NCBI GenBank assembly: GCA_946885645.1
Contig: CAMPGU010000076.1
Location: 1 to 15,101 of the forward strand
Reading direction: 5' to 3'
Source of the DNA: an uncultured Haloferula sp.
Lineage (GTDB): Bacteria; Verrucomicrobiota; Verrucomicrobiae; Verrucomicrobiales; Akkermansiaceae
Length of the DNA stretch: 15,101 bases
Shown here piece after piece: positions 6,793 to 14,058 of the stretch. A program made the position numbers and the translations under genes. The first letter of the stretch is position 1. Each line of letters opens with the position of its first letter. Below the pieces are notes generated by a model. The model was given only the letters and a program-made list of their open reading frames with translations, was not told where the DNA came from and ran no database searches.

Positions 6793-8736
6793 ATGCGATC
6801 CATCGTATTCAGCTTCCTGCTCCTGCTGGTGACCGCCGGTGTCGCGGTGGTGTCGGTGATGAGCCTCCGCCAGGGCAGCCTCGATGAAATCTTCGGTTCC
6901 CGCTTCGCGGAGGTGGGTGAAAACCTTTTCAAAATCGAACCCGAGGACGTCAACCGTATCCGCCGTATTCAGGTCGCGGGTAACGGCGTGCAGGCGGATT
7001 GCGTGTTCGAGAAGGGCATCTGGAGGACGACCCGCCCTTGGCAGGACCGCATGGACCCCCGGGCCGCGCAGGATATCCTCCAATTCACTCTCGGCACCCG
7101 TGTGGTGGACATCATCCCGGAAGGGAAGCTCGATACCACGAAAATTCTCCTGAAGGAGGGTACCATCGGCATCAACATCGAGGATCAGGATGGGAAGACA
7201 CTGGCGAAGTATCTCTTGGGCAGGAAGACCGAGTGGACCGACCGCAACCCGGAAACAAAGGAAGAGAACGACACCGTCTTTATCCAACCGGGAGAGAACA
7301 ACAGCGGGAACTACACGTATGCCGCCACCGGGGACATCCACCCCATTTTCAAGGACGGGCTCCGGCATTTGCGGGACCACCACCCCTTTCTACTGAATCC
7401 CTTCGCCCTCAGCGCCGTGCGCATTCAGGGAAGCGAGGGCGAATTGCTGCTCTCCCGCGCGGATGCGGCGAGCCCTTGGCGCATCACCAAGCCGCTGGAG
7501 CTCCGCACGAATCCCGAGGCGGTGCGAAAGCTCATCGAGGATCTCTCGAAACTGCGGGCCTTCCGCGTTGCCAACCGCTCCGAGGTCACCCTCCCCGCCG
7601 ATGGTGCCAATGGCCGCAGAAGGATCGCCATCAAGCATTTCGGACAAAAGGAGGAGGTCGTGCTGGAGATCTATCCTCCCAAGATCCCGGAGGCCGACAC
7701 CCTCTTCGCCTATGCCACCGTCAGCGATCGCCCCGGCGCGGTGTTCGAGCTTCCCCTCAAGCCGCTTCCCGGGCTCACGGACCCCGTGCCGGAGGAAGCC
7801 GCCGCTCCGGAGGCCTCCCTCGTTTCCCTGGCAGGGCTCCCGGACACGGTGAACGAACTGCGGAACCCGATGCTCACCAACATCGATCCCGAGTCGCTTC
7901 AAGGCATCCTGATCACCCCTTCCACCGGGAAAGAGACCTTCCTGATGCGCGAGAAGGGAACAAGCTGGAGCTACCGTAACGAGGCCGGCCGGATGGCTCC
8001 CGCGAACGAGATCACCCTCTATCGCCTGCTGAAAGCCGTCACCGGCACGAAGGTGCTGGGCTTCGTGACGGACGCCGCGATGGATCTGACCCCGTATGGT
8101 CTGGACAGGCCCTCGCTCTCGATCCGGTTCACCTCCTTCGGCGGGGAGGGCTTCGAACTGGTATTCGGCCGCTCCCTCGATGGCATCTGGTATGCCATGC
8201 GCACGGGCGTCCCCACGGTGATGAAGCTGGACGACCAGTTCATCCGCGAAATCTCCACTCACCTCTACGAATGGCGACAGCCCCAGGTGTGGTCGATTCC
8301 CCAAGTGGACATCAAGGGGATCGAAAGGATTATGGAGGGCCGTCCCCCATTGTTCCTTGAATACGATTTCTATCAGCAAGGGTGGAAGGCGAAGGTGAAC
8401 GGCATCGACCGCAGCGCGGAACTGGTGACGGAGCGCGCGAATCAACTGTTGAAGCTACTGGTCGGGCTCCAGTCGCAGGGATGGCTCGCGCCCGACGACG
8501 AAGCGGCCAACCGCGCGCTGGCAACACCCGCGATGAAATTCGCCCTCGCCGTGGCGACGGTGGACGCACAGGGGGAACGGTCCGGAGTCGCGCCGCGCCA
8601 GCTTCTGATCGCCCCTGCGAGCGATAGCCCCGAAAACCGGATCTTCTACTGCCGGGTGGACGCGGATCCCTATCCCTTCCTTCTTGGCGTGGAGACGGTG
8701 CGGCGTCTTGCCGTGGATCTTTTCGGCGACGATTGA
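6793..8736 (+). CDS. DUF4340 domain-containing membrane-anchored protein
   Basis: The 647-residue product has one N-terminal transmembrane helix or uncleaved signal anchor (about 3-23) and a large, probably periplasmic, region. That region contains repeated DUF4340-type modules. One is near 117-148 (IEDQDGKTLAKYLLGRKTEW). A clearer one lies around 395-490, with the hallmark YGLD (435-438) followed by strands ending in WYAMRTGVPTVMKLDD. DUF4340 proteins characteristically sit downstream of a permease and a GldG-like protein, exactly as here, and are thought to be part of the same envelope complex. No enzymatic residues are recognised. The gene follows the GldG-like stop by 8 bases and ends 122 bases before the toxin gene, with a dyad in that gap. 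Confidence 0.88.
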   Translation: MRSIVFSFLLLLVTAGVAVVSVMSLRQGSLDEIFGSRFAEVGENLFKIEPEDVNRIRRIQVAGNGVQADCVFEKGIWRTTRPWQDRMDPRAAQDILQFTLGTRVVDIIPEGKLDTTKILLKEGTIGINIEDQDGKTLAKYLLGRKTEWTDRNPETKEENDTVFIQPGENNSGNYTYAATGDIHPIFKDGLRHLRDHHPFLLNPFALSAVRIQGSEGELLLSRADAASPWRITKPLELRTNPEAVRKLIEDLSKLRAFRVANRSEVTLPADGANGRRRIAIKHFGQKEEVVLEIYPPKIPEADTLFAYATVSDRPGAVFELPLKPLPGLTDPVPEEAAAPEASLVSLAGLPDTVNELRNPMLTNIDPESLQGILITPSTGKETFLMREKGTSWSYRNEAGRMAPANEITLYRLLKAVTGTKVLGFVTDAAMDLTPYGLDRPSLSIRFTSFGGEGFELVFGRSLDGIWYAMRTGVPTVMKLDDQFIREISTHLYEWRQPQVWSIPQVDIKGIERIMEGRPPLFLEYDFYQQGWKAKVNGIDRSAELVTERANQLLKLLVGLQSQGWLAPDDEAANRALATPAMKFALAVATVDAQGERSGVAPRQLLIAPASDSPENRIFYCRVDADPYPFLLGVETVRRLAVDLFGDD

Positions 8737-8769
8737 CACCGCCGGCCGCCAGGAAAATGCCTCTTGATG

Positions 8770-8791
8770 CAGGATTCCGGGAGGAATCCTG
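8770..8791. promoter_or_regulatory. Perfect 9-bp dyad upstream of toxin-antitoxin genes (candidate operator)
   Basis: Arms CAGGATTCC (8770-8778) and GGAATCCTG (8783-8791) are exact inverse complements around a GGGA spacer. The dyad ends 67 bases before the BrnT-like start. No T-run follows, so an intrinsic terminator for the DUF4340 gene is less likely. BrnA-type and other ribbon-helix-helix antitoxins bind inverted repeats upstream of their own operon, so an operator role is a reasonable inference. A further GATTCC partial arm occurs at 8791-8796. Confidence 0.45.
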
Positions 8792-8858
8792 ATTCCACGA
8801 GCTTTCCGCTTCCCCATCCCGCGCATCTGGTGTTTTCTGCGGCCCGCAACCGTTTCCC

Positions 8859-9131
8859 ATGGAACTCGACCTCATCGACGTCCACTTCGACCTGAAGTCC
8901 ATCAAGCCGCGCGAACTCGAGGAAGCCCTCGAGGATCCGTTCGGCTTGCGCCTGCTGCCTGATCACGAAACGGGCGAAAGCCGGTTCTACGCCTTGGGAC
9001 GGACGGTGGCGGACCGCTACCTTTTCGTCTGCTTCTGGACCGACGGAAAGCGGACCCGGGTGATCGCCGCCCGCCCGATGTCCGAAGGCGAGCAACGGTT
9101 TTACGAGCGGAAATACGCCGAGTTCAAATGA
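8859..9131 (+). CDS. BrnT-like type II toxin (divergent ribonuclease-fold toxin)
   Basis: This 90-residue protein has the length and C-terminal pattern of BrnT (DUF497). Visible elements are DPFGLRLLPD (26-35), R42-F-Y-A-L-G47 (the RF..IG strand), YLFVCFW (54-60), R67-V-I-A-A-R72-P-M and E78-Q-R-F-Y82. Characterised BrnT toxins are RelE-fold ribonucleases that stop translation and are neutralised by BrnA. The usual N-terminal pattern of tryptophan-aspartate followed by asparagine and a KHG box is absent; instead the protein begins MELDLIDVHFDL, so it is a divergent member. The antitoxin-like gene overlaps its stop by ATGA, and the toxin-first order matches brnTA. There is no Shine-Dalgarno sequence; CCGTTTCCC precedes the ATG. 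Function is inferred from family pattern plus partner. Confidence 0.75.
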   Translation: MELDLIDVHFDLKSIKPRELEEALEDPFGLRLLPDHETGESRFYALGRTVADRYLFVCFWTDGKRTRVIAARPMSEGEQRFYERKYAEFK

Positions 9132-9415
9132 GCCAGCCCATGCAGCCCATCTCCCGCTGGTCGGATATCCCGGCCTTTGACGACGAAGAAACCGAAGCCA
9201 AGTTCTGGGAATCCCACGAACTGGACGCCCGCCTGATGTCCGGCTCCATCCACGAGCCCGACTCCCGCGAGTCCACCACCATCACCCTGCGTTTCGATCC
9301 GCGGATGCTATCCCGCATCAAGCGCATCGCCCGCTCCCGCTTCCTCAACTACCAGTCCATGATGAAGCAGTGGCTGGCCGAGCGCCTGGAAGACGAATTG
9401 CGGAGGCAGCAGTAA
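9128..9415 (+). CDS. BrnA/CopG-type antitoxin (ribbon-helix-helix)
   Basis: The 95-residue product has two parts. Residues 14-32 (IPAFDDEETEAKFWESHEL) match the characteristic N-terminal motif of the CopG-antitoxin family: a proline-phenylalanine box, acidic residues, then FW..H. Residues about 50-91 (TITLRFDPRMLSRIKRIA, then SMMKQWLAERLEDEL) look like a ribbon-helix-helix DNA-binding domain: a short strand followed by two helices. Such antitoxins bind the toxin and repress the shared promoter. ATG 9128 shares four bases with the toxin stop (ATGA), implying coupled translation. In-frame ATG 9140 is a less likely start. The dyad at 8770-8791 is the best candidate binding site in the window. 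Confidence 0.82.
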   Translation: MSQPMQPISRWSDIPAFDDEETEAKFWESHELDARLMSGSIHEPDSRESTTITLRFDPRMLSRIKRIARSRFLNYQSMMKQWLAERLEDELRRQQ

Positions 9416-9444
9416 GCCGGTCCGGAGGATACCGCCTGCGTTTC

Positions 9445-9834
9445 ATGCGTCGCATCGCACGCCAACCGCTTCTTTGGTTTGCGGCATTCACCCTATGGTT
9501 CGTCACCCTGTGGTGGCTGTCCTCGCAGGTGAACCATTTCCCTCCAGCGCTGGATTTCCAGTTCAGCGACAAGTTCCTCCATTTCGGTTACTTCTTCGGA
9601 GGCGGCGTTCTCTTTTCCGCCTTCCTTTACCGGTTGAAGCCCCGGCAGCCCGATTGGAGGAAGGTCCTCATGGTCACCCTTGCGGTCGTTAGCGCCGTCG
9701 GCATGCTGGATGAATGGCACCAGAGCCATGTCCCGGGCCGCAGCGGGAATGATCCCGCGGATCTGACCGCGGACGTGCTGGGAGCGCTCTGCGGCGCCTT
9801 GTTTCTCCGCAAGGGCCACCGCATGCTTGCCTAA
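9445..9834 (+). CDS. VanZ-like family membrane protein
   Basis: This 129-residue integral membrane protein has about four helices (near 9-27, 46-62, 74-88 and 106-122). It carries the VanZ family pattern: SDKFLHFGYF (41-50), then DEWHQ (89-93), VPGR (96-99) and DLTADVLGALCG (106-117). VanZ itself confers low-level teicoplanin resistance by an unresolved mechanism. Most chromosomal relatives have no known role, so a resistance call is not justified. ATG 9445 is preferred over an upstream in-frame extension to 9370, which overlaps the antitoxin gene and yields basic non-family sequence. A GGAGG lies at 9424-9428, too far (16 bases) to be decisive. It begins 29 bases after the antitoxin stop, so it may share the transcript, and it converges with the TPR gene 28 bases away. 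Confidence 0.88.
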   Translation: MRRIARQPLLWFAAFTLWFVTLWWLSSQVNHFPPALDFQFSDKFLHFGYFFGGGVLFSAFLYRLKPRQPDWRKVLMVTLAVVSAVGMLDEWHQSHVPGRSGNDPADLTADVLGALCGALFLRKGHRMLA

Positions 9835-9862
9835 ACGCGCGAGTCCGCGGCACTCACCGGTC

Positions 9863-11524
9863 TTACTCGGAGCGCAACTTCTCGATTTCCTCCCCCACTT
9901 CACCCGCTTGTTTCTTGTGCCCGGCCTTTGTCAGGGCCGTCTGCAAGCGCGTGAGGATCTCGATATCGTTCGTATGCCGCTCCTGCGCCTTGATCAGGAT
10001 GTCCACCGCGGCATCCGCCTGATCCTTGGCCATGTAGTACTCGGCAAGACGCGCCTCCATCGGCAGCAGGACGGTCGGCGGCATGAGCATGGTCGGCGGA
10101 TTCTGGCGGTCGAGGGCAGCGCGATACCAGTTCAGGGCGGAGCCGATGCCGTCCTTCGGCCCGGACATGGCCATCGCTCCGCGGAATTCCGCGGCATATA
10201 CCTCCAAGGCATTGAACGAGCGGATCCACGCGGAGCGATCGCCCGCGGCCACGGCCGCATCGCGATTCTCCGCCATTTTCTCGCCGTGCAGGGTCACCGC
10301 GCTGCCGATCTTCACCGCTTCATCGCGATTCCCGGCTTCCATCGCCTTCCGAGCCTCCAGAAGGAAGGCCAGCCCTTGATAAAACCAAACGGAGTGGGTG
10401 AGCTTGCCGAAAGCCTTCTGCTTCTCGGGAGCCGGCAAAGCGGCAATCGCCCGGGCGGTGTCTCCGGCGGCGTTGCGGCGCATCAGCAGGCGGGTTTCAA
10501 GGGTGCGTCCCTCCCATAGAAGGAGCTGGCCACCCTCGCTTCGCGACCGCTCCGGCGAGACGTCGATGGCCGCCACCGAACGGGCCACGGCGATCGCGTT
10601 CTCGTAATCGCCTTTATACGCCAAAGCTGCCGCGCGATAGCACTCCGCCTTTACCCAGCCGGCGCAATCCGCGTAGGTGACTCCGGTCGCCTGCATCCAC
10701 TGGCGGTAGGCCGCGCCCGCTTGGGAAAAGGCCTCCACCGCTTGGGCGATGTTTCCGTTCCGGAGCTCGTAGTGCCCCAGCATGTGCAGTGCCGGCGCAT
10801 AGGTCGGAGCGACTTGGGAGAGGCGCCGCGCCCTCGCCAGATCCCCCCGCAGGTCCGGAGCCTCCGCCCGGATGGTCAAATAGGCATACAGATAAAGGGG
10901 ATGGTCGGGTTCCCGGGTGAGCATTTCGCCCAGCAGGGCCTCGGCTTTCTCCTGTTCAGGATTGGGACGACCTTCGGGGTCATAGCCGGAGCGCCCGAAG
11001 GCGGCGGTCAGCATCTTGAGCTGGGGATCATTCGGGAATCTCTCCGCGAGGCTTGCGAAGACGTTCGCCGCGGCCGGGGCTCCTTTCTGGAAAAAGGTGG
11101 CGATAGCGAAGGCGTAGGAACGCTCGAGCTCCGTGCCGGCCTCCTTTTCCACCAGTTCCACCATACGGCTCAGAGCTGCCGAACGCTCGTCCAGGAGATC
11201 CGGCTCCGGATCGATCAGAGCGACCACTACCCCCCAATGAGCCATCAGGCACTCGGGATCGATCTTCAGGGCGGCGCAGAAATGCCGGTATGCCTCGAAA
11301 TCCCAGCCGCCGTGGAGATTGGAAATGCCGTCCAGCACGTGCTTCTGCGCCTGCGGATCGGAGGCCGTGATGGCCATGGTCAGCCCTTTCGGGATCGGCA
11401 CGGGAGTCGGTTCCGGCAGGGCTGCCACGCGGCTCGAGATCACGGCCTCCACCGCGGGAACGGTCTCGTCTTCCGCTGCCGCCGCCAAACCGAGTGAGGC
11501 GAAAACCGCCATGAGGTATCTCAT
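9863..11524 (-). CDS. Exported tetratricopeptide-repeat protein, function unknown
   Basis: This is the only minus-strand gene in the window. Its 553-residue product starts with a probable signal peptide (MRYLMAVFASLGLAAAA, about 1-17) and then a Pro/Val-rich linker. Helical TPR-like repeats fill the rest. The clearest early repeat is at 71-98 (HGGWDFEAYRHFCAALKIDP, then an AHWG motif). Others include the segment HPLYLYAYLTIRAEAPDLRG followed by APALHMLGHYELRNGN, and a C-terminal pair at about 485-553 ending EEIEKLRSE. TPR arrays are protein-binding scaffolds; no catalytic domain is attached. The first-repeat pattern, ending in a DP.C..AHWG box, recurs in large TPR proteins of several phyla, but I cannot name a partner. 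ATG 11524 is favoured because it gives the signal peptide; an internal Met5 would shorten it. It is divergent from proC, with 158 bases between. Confidence 0.82.
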   Translation of the reverse strand: MRYLMAVFASLGLAAAAEDETVPAVEAVISSRVAALPEPTPVPIPKGLTMAITASDPQAQKHVLDGISNLHGGWDFEAYRHFCAALKIDPECLMAHWGVVVALIDPEPDLLDERSAALSRMVELVEKEAGTELERSYAFAIATFFQKGAPAAANVFASLAERFPNDPQLKMLTAAFGRSGYDPEGRPNPEQEKAEALLGEMLTREPDHPLYLYAYLTIRAEAPDLRGDLARARRLSQVAPTYAPALHMLGHYELRNGNIAQAVEAFSQAGAAYRQWMQATGVTYADCAGWVKAECYRAAALAYKGDYENAIAVARSVAAIDVSPERSRSEGGQLLLWEGRTLETRLLMRRNAAGDTARAIAALPAPEKQKAFGKLTHSVWFYQGLAFLLEARKAMEAGNRDEAVKIGSAVTLHGEKMAENRDAAVAAGDRSAWIRSFNALEVYAAEFRGAMAMSGPKDGIGSALNWYRAALDRQNPPTMLMPPTVLLPMEARLAEYYMAKDQADAAVDILIKAQERHTNDIEILTRLQTALTKAGHKKQAGEVGEEIEKLRSE

Positions 11525-11682
11525 GCGCCGACGATGTCCCCCGTTCGCAGACCCTCAAGTAAAATGACGGCGGCCCCATGATCCGGGATGCTTTTCAGTT
11601 TTTCATCCATGGCCTCCGCTCGTCCTGGAGGCGAAAAATGACGCTCGCCGCCCGCCCTTCCTCCCTCCTAGTCTGCCGCGGC
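11525..11682. promoter_or_regulatory. Divergent intergenic region between the TPR gene and proC
   Basis: Both genes read outward from this 158-base gap, so promoters for both should lie here. I could not identify a convincing -35/-10 pair. A 6-bp dyad, GCCTCC (11612-11617) and GGAGGC (11627-11632), is present with a 9-base loop and GAAAAA after it. The segment just before proC (11653-11670) is almost pure pyrimidine. In-frame ATGs at 11578 and 11638 precede proC but add no family sequence. Confidence 0.4.
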
Positions 11683-12471
11683 ATGAAACTCGGTGTGATC
11701 GGCTGCGGGAAAATGGGCAGTGCCCTGGTAGAGGGCGCCATCCGTTCCGGTGCCATTGGAGCCGGGCAGGTGAGCGGCTGCGACGCTTCGCCGGAAGCCG
11801 GAAAAGCCTTTGCCGAAGCCACCGGCGCGGCGGTGGTCGATACCATCGGTGCCCTGGAGGCAGATACCTATCTCCTCTGCACGAAGCCCCAGCACGCGGA
11901 AGCGGCGCTCGGCTGGCTGCCCGCGCGGGATTCACTGGTGATCTCCGTCGCCGCCGGTTTGACCACGGCGTGGCTGGAGGCACGGGTGCCTGCCGGGGTG
12001 CGGGTGATCCGCTGTATGCCGAATACCCCCGCACTCGTGGGCAAGGGGGCAGCCGCTTTCTGCCGTGGAAAAGACGCGAGCTCCATGGATGCCGAATCCG
12101 CACGCCTGCTGCTCGGCTCCGTGGGGCTGGCGGTCGAGCTCCCGGAATCCCTGATGGACGCCGTCACCGGACTCTCCGGCAGCGGTCCCGCCTTCGTTTA
12201 CGTGATGATCGAGGCGATGGCCGATGGCGGCGTGCGGGCCGGCCTGCCCCGTGCCGAGGCTCTGAAGCTGGCGGCGCAGACCGTGCTGGGGGCTGCCGCG
12301 ATGGTGCTCGACACCGGCCTGCACCCCGGGGTCCTCAAGGACATGGTGGCTTCTCCCGGCGGCACTACCATTGCAGGCTTGGCAGAGCTGGAGCGCCACG
12401 GCATGCGCTCCGCCTTCATCGAAGCCGTCCATTCCGCCGCCCGCCGCTCCGCGGAACTGGGCGCTTCCTGA
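11683..12471 (+). CDS. proC: Pyrroline-5-carboxylate reductase
   Basis: ProC reduces 1-pyrroline-5-carboxylate to L-proline with NAD(P)H, the last step of proline synthesis, in the cytoplasm. The 262-residue length is typical. The Rossmann nucleotide loop begins at once (VIGCGKMG, 5-12), which fixes the start at ATG 11683. Further family landmarks follow: CMPNTPALVGKGAAAF in the middle; the LSGSGPAFVY substrate/cofactor segment from residue 164; the helical dimerisation region EALKLAAQTVLGAA; and the DMVASPGGTTIAGL signature from D220 (S224-P-G-G-T-T). There is no Shine-Dalgarno sequence; the leader is pyrimidine-rich. The next gene, for a BamD-like lipoprotein, begins 57 bases downstream, so co-transcription is possible but functionally unrelated. 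Confidence 0.97.
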   Translation: MKLGVIGCGKMGSALVEGAIRSGAIGAGQVSGCDASPEAGKAFAEATGAAVVDTIGALEADTYLLCTKPQHAEAALGWLPARDSLVISVAAGLTTAWLEARVPAGVRVIRCMPNTPALVGKGAAAFCRGKDASSMDAESARLLLGSVGLAVELPESLMDAVTGLSGSGPAFVYVMIEAMADGGVRAGLPRAEALKLAAQTVLGAAAMVLDTGLHPGVLKDMVASPGGTTIAGLAELERHGMRSAFIEAVHSAARRSAELGAS

Positions 12472-12528
12472 CCCGTGCCGCGTGGTTTTCGCTTCCCGCA
12501 TCCTTTCCACCCTTCCTATTTTCCCCTT

Positions 12529-13464
12529 ATGCGATTCCAGCGCTTCGTCCTACCCGTTTTGGCGGCCTTTCTCGCGTCCTGTGGCGACGACGCCGACCTC
12601 CCGCCGCTCGTAGGCTCCACCGCCCCCAATAACGAGCGCGCGGAGGCGGTCTATGGCCAGGCCAAGGCGGCCGAGAGTTCCGGCAACCGGAAAAAGGCGA
12701 TCAAACTGTACGACACCCTCGCGGACGAGATGCCGCTTTCAACGCGCGCGCCGGAGGCCCGCTTTCGCCAGGGAGAGCTGCTGGAGCAGGAGGGCGAGGT
12801 CCGCAAGGCTTTCGACGCCTATCAGGAATTCCTGACCCGCTACAACAGCAGCGGTCTCTACGAACAAGCCCTCAGCCGGCAGGCCAGCATGGCTCAATCC
12901 GCGGCGGACGGCCACGTGAAGACCAGCTTCCTGGGCCTGAAAGCGTCGATTTCGGACGAAAAGATCACCGATATGCTGGCCAAGGTGCGGGCGAACGCCC
13001 CGCGCTCCCCCGCCGCTTCCAAGGCCCAATTCACCATCGGCGAAGTATGGGAAAGCCAAGGCAACACCAGCGGCGCTTCCAAGGCGATCGCAGCCTACAA
13101 GGAACTGGTCGTGGAATTCCCGGACAGCAAGGAGGCTCCCGAAGCGCAATTCCGCATCGGGAAGATCCTGCTCGATGAAGCCCGCCGCGGCAATCAGGAC
13201 CAGGCGAACCTCGACCGCGCGCGCGAGGCGCTCCAGGACTACGTCCGCCAGTATCCCGGCCACGGCCGGAACAGCGAGGCCCGGAAGCTCATCGCCAACA
13301 TCGGCGGTCAGGATATCGAGCGCTCCTTTGAAATCGCCGAATTCTACGAACGCAAGGGCGATACAGGCTCAGCCCGCTTTTACTACGAGGAAGTCGTGAA
13401 CAAGGCCAAATCCGGCGCGCTTCACGACAAGGCAAAGGCCCGCATCGCCGCGCTCGGCAACTGA
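12529..13464 (+). CDS. bamD: BamD-like outer-membrane assembly TPR lipoprotein
   Basis: The 311-residue product begins with a lipoprotein signal peptide. Its lipobox is L-A-S-C at 15-18, so C18 would be acylated; the next residues are G-D-D. TPR-type repeats follow: AVYGQAKAAESSGNRKKAIKLY (40-61, split here by gaps in conservation), RQGELLEQEGEVRKAFDAY (80-98), QFTIGEVWESQG (167-178), and a late EIAEFYERKGDTGSARFYYE (268-287). BamD (YfiO/ComL) helps BamA insert beta-barrel proteins into the outer membrane. E. coli BamD is about 245 residues, so this one is longer, and it could instead be a YbgF/CpoB-like or general TPR lipoprotein. The lptE-like neighbour 24 bases downstream supports an envelope-assembly role. 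ATG 12529 is chosen for the signal peptide; the upstream GTG 12475 would bury it. Confidence 0.75.
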   Translation: MRFQRFVLPVLAAFLASCGDDADLPPLVGSTAPNNERAEAVYGQAKAAESSGNRKKAIKLYDTLADEMPLSTRAPEARFRQGELLEQEGEVRKAFDAYQEFLTRYNSSGLYEQALSRQASMAQSAADGHVKTSFLGLKASISDEKITDMLAKVRANAPRSPAASKAQFTIGEVWESQGNTSGASKAIAAYKELVVEFPDSKEAPEAQFRIGKILLDEARRGNQDQANLDRAREALQDYVRQYPGHGRNSEARKLIANIGGQDIERSFEIAEFYERKGDTGSARFYYEEVVNKAKSGALHDKAKARIAALGN

Positions 13465-13488
13465 ACCGCTTTCCCCACCGCACCTTTC

Positions 13489-13998
13489 ATGCGCCTTGCT
13501 TGTCTCCTGCCCCTCGTCGTTCTCGCGACCGCTTCCTGCACCGGCTACCAACTGGGCGGCGCGAAGCCGGCCGTGCTGCGCGACGTGAAGAACATCACGA
13601 TCCCGATGTTCCACAACGACACGCTTCATCCCCGCGCCGAAGCGCTGGCTACCAGTGCTGCCGCCGACGCAATGGTGCAGGACGGCACCTACCGCATCAC
13701 CTCGCTGGACAAGGCGGACGCCGTGCTCGAAGGCACCGTCCGCACGATCGATTACATGGCGCTGCGCACCGCGCGTCTCGACACGCTCCGCCCGGAGGAG
13801 CTCCAGAATACCGTCACCCTCACGTGGACGCTGAAGGACGCCAAGAATCCCGCCAAGACGCTGGCATCCGGCATCTCGACCGGCACCAGCCGCTTCTTCG
13901 TGGACTCGAACCTCCAGACCTCCCGCACCAACGCCCTGCCGGATGCGCTCCAGCGCGCTTCCGAGTCGATGGTGTCGAAGCTCGCCAACGGGTTCTAA
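13489..13998 (+). CDS. lptE: LptE-like LPS-assembly lipoprotein
   Basis: This 169-residue protein has a signal peptide ending T-A-S-C (C17). The -3 threonine makes the lipobox slightly atypical. The mature part opens TGYQLGGAKP (18-27), then VKNITIPMFHNDTLHPRAE (33-51) and DAMVQDGTYRI (60-70). This is the pattern of LptE-family proteins, with a GY.L...P start, an I.I..F.N.T..P..E strand and helix, and a later beta region. LptE plugs the LptD barrel that inserts lipopolysaccharide into the outer leaflet. Its presence implies an LPS-bearing outer membrane. The gene is 24 bases after the BamD-like stop and 60 bases before rsmI. There is no Shine-Dalgarno sequence; CACCTTTC precedes the ATG. Confidence 0.82.
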   Translation: MRLACLLPLVVLATASCTGYQLGGAKPAVLRDVKNITIPMFHNDTLHPRAEALATSAAADAMVQDGTYRITSLDKADAVLEGTVRTIDYMALRTARLDTLRPEELQNTVTLTWTLKDAKNPAKTLASGISTGTSRFFVDSNLQTSRTNALPDALQRASESMVSKLANGF

Positions 13999-14058
13999 GG
14001 CGGTAGCAAGCGGCGAGCCGCGCTCCACCTCCCGCTGTTTTCCCGACACTCTCTTTCC

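Noticed and set aside
9835..9862. Shared terminator in the 28-base gap between the convergent VanZ and TPR genes
   Set aside because: Only a 4-bp GAGT/ACTC arm pair is visible, with no T-run on either strand.
9827..11497. Two long + strand frames (9827-10519 and 10721-11497) across the TPR gene
   Set aside because: They lie opposite a signal-peptide-bearing TPR protein with clear repeats. Their translations are Arg/His/Gly-rich with no family pattern.
11578..11682. Longer N terminus for ProC from ATG 11578 or 11638
   Set aside because: The Rossmann strand that begins ProC proteins starts exactly at ATG 11683. The upstream codons give basic, non-family residues and the DNA there is pyrimidine-rich leader.
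13999..14040. GC-rich short dyad (AGCGGCGAGCCGCGCT region) between lptE and rsmI
   Set aside because: The stem is only 4-5 bp with a minimal loop and no T-run. It could be a remnant of an intergenic repeat, but this cannot be supported from one short match.
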